Shown here piece by piece: positions 61,339 to 64,000 of a stretch of DNA of 64,000 nt. The DNA comes from Allolobophora icterica (Eukaryota > Annelida > Clitellata > Crassiclitellata > Lumbricidae): positions 4,290,458 to 4,354,457 of the forward strand of contig OY744607.1 in assembly GCA_963556255.1 (NCBI GenBank), read 5' to 3'. The notes beneath the pieces were generated by a model that was not told the DNA's origin, searched no databases, and worked only from the letters and a program-made list of their open reading frames with translations. Both the position numbers and the translations under genes were made by a program. The first letter of the stretch is position 1; each line of letters begins with the position of its first letter.

Positions 61339-61812
61339 GGGGCCATCCATATATTACGTACGCAAAAATCCGGGAAAATTGGACCTCTCCCTGTTCGCAC
61401 GCGTACTTTTTTCAACCCCCACCTGCGGACGTACAGTTGACGCCCCCTCCCCCCCCCCCCAAGACCAGTTGCAGAATGTGTCAGTTACACAGGTGCAAAC
61501 AGCGACTGTCTGCACTTTAGGCCAGACTGAAGGATGAGTAATCCATGGACTCAATGTTGAGTTGTGTGATAGTTTAATAATAGCGTTCAGAGGTAAGGTG
61601 GCACACAAGTGACACCTTTCCCACAGTCGTACTTCCTCTGGTAGTACCGGATAGCTGGAAAGACTGAACTATAGCTCACATGAAGGCCAATCAATTTGCG
61701 TACGTACATTATCAGTAGACCCCCGCCTCCCCCCTTTCGCAAGCTTACGCAAACACATGCATTTCGGTTACCCTCCCTCCCCTCCATGCGCACGTAATAT
61801 ATGGATGGCCCC
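61339..61812. mobile_element. 474-bp TIR element (GGGGCCATCCATATATTACG ends)
   Basis: The ends at 61,339-61,363 and 61,788-61,812 are inverted repeats of about 25 bp with one or two mismatches. No clear target duplication because both ends run into G or C runs. The interior has subterminal inverted words (gggaggggggcgt-like). No transposase; superfamily not assigned. Confidence 0.75.
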
Positions 61813-61923
61813 CCAATTTCCTTTAGACAATGTCCCAGGCCACAACCTAGGACGGAAACATTGACCTTGTCTGTGCCGGGGATTCACTCGTTGACTCTTC
61901 TAAACCAACGGCTAGGGTGATTT

Positions 61924-62380
61924 AGGATAAAGCGAGCCTGCAGATAAAGCGAGCCACAACTACTCTTGGGCGTGTAGAATTTAATTTTTGCAGAATATGG
62001 TAAATATTATTGTTGATCTAAACTGAGTTATTATACGGTAACTGGTTTCCATTACGTTCGCGAGTTTGGCGCTGTCAAGGTTTTAGTAAAAGTTCGTGAC
62101 TTAACGTGACCCATGATTTAAGTCGTTTTTCTTGTAACTTGACTTTTAAACTGACAAATCTTAAAAGTTCCTGTACATCTTTAAATCAAAGAACCAGCGT
62201 ACTCAATTAGTTTTTGTTTATAACTCTTATTTTTGTCAAAATGTTGAGCGTGTATGATTGATAATTGAGCGATATCAAAAGGAATTACAGTTAATTTAGC
62301 ATGTGGCTCGGTTTATATGACCGTGTAGATTAACCGAGCCTCTTCGCATCAGATAAACCGAGCCATTGGCTCGGTTTTTA
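61924..62380. repeat. Six copies of a 12-bp ATAAANCGAGCC motif upstream of the pogo ORF
   Basis: ATAAAGCGAGCC at 61,927 and 61,944; inverted copies at 62,305 (GGCTCGGTTTAT) and 62,368 (GGCTCGGTTTTT); direct copies at 62,329 (ATTAACCGAGCC) and 62,353 (ATAAACCGAGCC). The right four can fold as adjacent hairpins. They are probably 5' end/subterminal transposase sites of the pogo-like element (inference). Confidence 0.7.
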
Positions 62381-62589
62381 TTAATTCTAATTTCGTCATA
62401 GCTTCTCACTGTTTTGGTTTTAGCAGGCCTTAAAATAGGATTTTTCAATCCTTAATCTTGCTATTCGCTTGTCGTCAAGTATTATTAATAAACAGGTTTG
62501 ACTTTGAAGTCATGTTTTAGCATGAATTCGACTTATTATTTAATATAAATGAACATGTTTGCAGATTTTCAAGTTGTACGGGTTTCATT

Positions 62590-63916
62590 ATGGGAAGATA
62601 CATTCTAACGTCTAGACACAGCAAAAATAAGTCAAACAATAGGCCTGTTGTAAGACGTGGTGCTAACCGTTTGACTGACAATGTAGGCCTATATAGGCGT
62701 ACTGAGAAGAATCCACCTTTGAAAATAGCACATACACGTGTTGGTGCAAGTCACATGGGAACAAAGTTGAACAGATGGTCTCTTGAAAATATGCTGGCTG
62801 CCATAGATGAATACAAGAATAAAACGAAATCTTGTGATGACCATGAACATCGTGGATTGAGAGCAATTGCACGTGCGTGGTCTGTACCTTATGAAACATT
62901 TAGAAAGCGTGTGACACATTCCCTGTCCCATTTATCTCTTTCGGGTAGTCCAACAGTTTTACCAAAAGATGCAGAAGAAGAACTATCAAGACACATAAGT
63001 CTGCTGGCTTCAGTAGGTTTTCCATGTACTAGAGCTGATGTTCGAAATTTAGCTACAACCACATCGGACTTAGAGATTTTCCAAGCTGCTGTCTATGAAA
63101 CACAGTTGATTCCATCCACAAGTCAGCCTACATCAGGTGACTGTGCTGACCTACCTGCTACAACCACATCGGACTTAGAGATTTTCCAAGCTGCTGTCTA
63201 TGAAACACAGTTGATTCCATCCACAAGTCAGCCTACATCAGGTGACTGTGCTGACCTACCTGCTACAACCACATCGGACTTAGAGATTTTCCAAGCTGCT
63301 GTCTATGAAACACAGTTGATTCCATCCACAAGTCAGCCTACATCAGGTGACTGTGCTGACCTACCTGCTACAACCACATCGGACTTAGAGATTTTCCAAG
63401 CTGCTGTCTATGAAACACAGTTGATTCCATCCACAATTATATCAGATAATGGTGTTTTGACATTTGCACAATTACTGCCAGTTCCTCACAGAGAAAGACC
63501 TCTTATTAAAAGACCACGTGTTAAACCACCTTCTTATGAACTCACAAGTTTAGAAACTTTGAAGCACGTGTCTAGCAAAGTAACAACCAGGAAAGGAAAA
63601 AGCATCAAAAAGAAAACCACTGCATGATGCCGACCAGCTTGTCAAGAAAAACGTGTGTCAGAAAAAGAAGAGCAAAAAGAAAATTGAAGCAGGAAATAAA
63701 GATGCAGATAACAATAAATCTTCAGATACTGACAATAGGCCTACACCATGTGCTTTCTGTCAGTGGATTTATGGAGACATTTCGGACCCACTAATTGAAG
63801 ATAACTGGGAAATGTGCATAAACTGCAGCAAGTGGTACCATCACACATGTGCTTCTGTATGTGGGAAGTTTAGAGCTGGTTCATTTACTTGTGATAATAA
63901 CTGTAGGCCTATCTAA
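62590..63916 (+). pseudogene. Broken pogo/Tigger-like transposase: HTH, coding repeats, PHD finger; DDE domain lost
   Basis: A 345-codon frame from the ATG at 62,590 begins with a basic segment and a psq-type helix-turn-helix (about residues 60-110, WSLENMLAAIDEYKN ... GLRAIARAWSVPYETFRKRV). The linker LLASVGFPCTRADVRNLA, typical of pogo-family transposases, follows (about 138-155). The RNase H-fold DDE/DDD domain (normally about 200 residues) is absent. In its place is a 105-bp coding repeat in about 3.7 perfect copies (63,052-63,437). A transposase-like C-tail (LIKRPRVKPPSYELTSLETL) runs to a stop at 63,627. A one-base shift just before this stop would continue the Lys-rich tail into the frame to 63,916, which encodes a PHD-type zinc finger (CAFC ... 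CINCSKWYHHTC ... CDNNC). It cannot catalyse transposition but may still bind DNA. Confidence 0.85.
63052..63437 (+). repeat. 105-bp perfect tandem repeat in the pogo ORF
   Basis: acatcggacttagagatttt recurs at 63,061, 63,166, 63,271 and 63,376 (105-bp steps, 35 codons). I see no substitution between units. The fourth copy breaks off in ccatccaca and goes into the C-tail. Confidence 0.95.
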
Positions 63917-64000
63917 TGAACGTTTCTACTACTTTTGAGAAACACTTCAGAAAGCCTTGGAAACTCCTTCAGCGTTATAATTAAAGTAACCTTTTTAGTG
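63917..64000. other. Window end
   Basis: 83 bp after the zinc-finger frame. The right terminal repeat of the pogo-like element is not visible and may lie beyond the window. Confidence 0.4.

Overview
This window is animal nuclear DNA, most likely from a marine invertebrate. The evidence is one intron-rich gene with GT-AG splicing, a very high load of simple repeats, several non-LTR and DNA transposon families, and tRNA-derived SINEs. I cannot name the species. There is no operon structure, no bacterial signal and no functional rRNA or tRNA gene that I can support. Most of the short open reading frames in the window are simple repeats or parts of transposons.

Layout. Positions 1-3.3 kb are unannotated DNA with microsatellites and one tRNA-like SINE. 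From about 3.3 to 36.7 kb lies a degenerate array of a satellite-like unit of about 165 bp, broken up and expanded by transposon insertions. These include four non-autonomous Helitrons (three in a head-to-tail array at 5.7-8.4 kb and one inverted at 17.2-18.1 kb), a 5'-truncated RNase H-bearing LINE (8.9-10.5 kb), an L2/CR1-like LINE end (11.5-12.0 kb), four hAT-like elements with intact or near-intact 8-bp target duplications, a 320-bp TIR element, and one very young 10.3-kb LTR element (21,881-32,211). The LTR element has two 2,962-bp LTRs but no recognisable gag or pol. Parts of this zone are themselves present two or three times, so local segmental duplication has happened as well as transposition.

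From 36.7 to 51.5 kb is low-complexity-rich intergenic DNA with SINEs, a perfect 40-bp-arm hairpin, two further 8-bp-TSD elements and a piggyBac-like element with TTAA ends and a recognisable transposase C-terminus.

The one host gene is KATNA1, the p60 catalytic subunit of the microtubule-severing AAA ATPase katanin. It has ten coding exons at 51,607-60,161 (+) and encodes 490 residues. All splice phases agree and a poly(A) signal follows at 60,666. Downstream are two TIR elements and, at 62,590-63,916, a broken pogo-like transposase. It has lost its catalytic DDE domain, carries a 105-bp coding tandem repeat in its place, and has a frameshift before a C-terminal PHD-type zinc finger.

The most unusual structures are: (1) the LTRs of the non-coding 10.3-kb element, which contain an array of short stem-loops whose two arms change together from unit to unit; (2) the tandem Helitrons, which carry about two dozen 15-nt hairpins built on the GCGAAGC mini-hairpin core; and (3) the DDE-less pogo derivative with perfect internal coding repeats.
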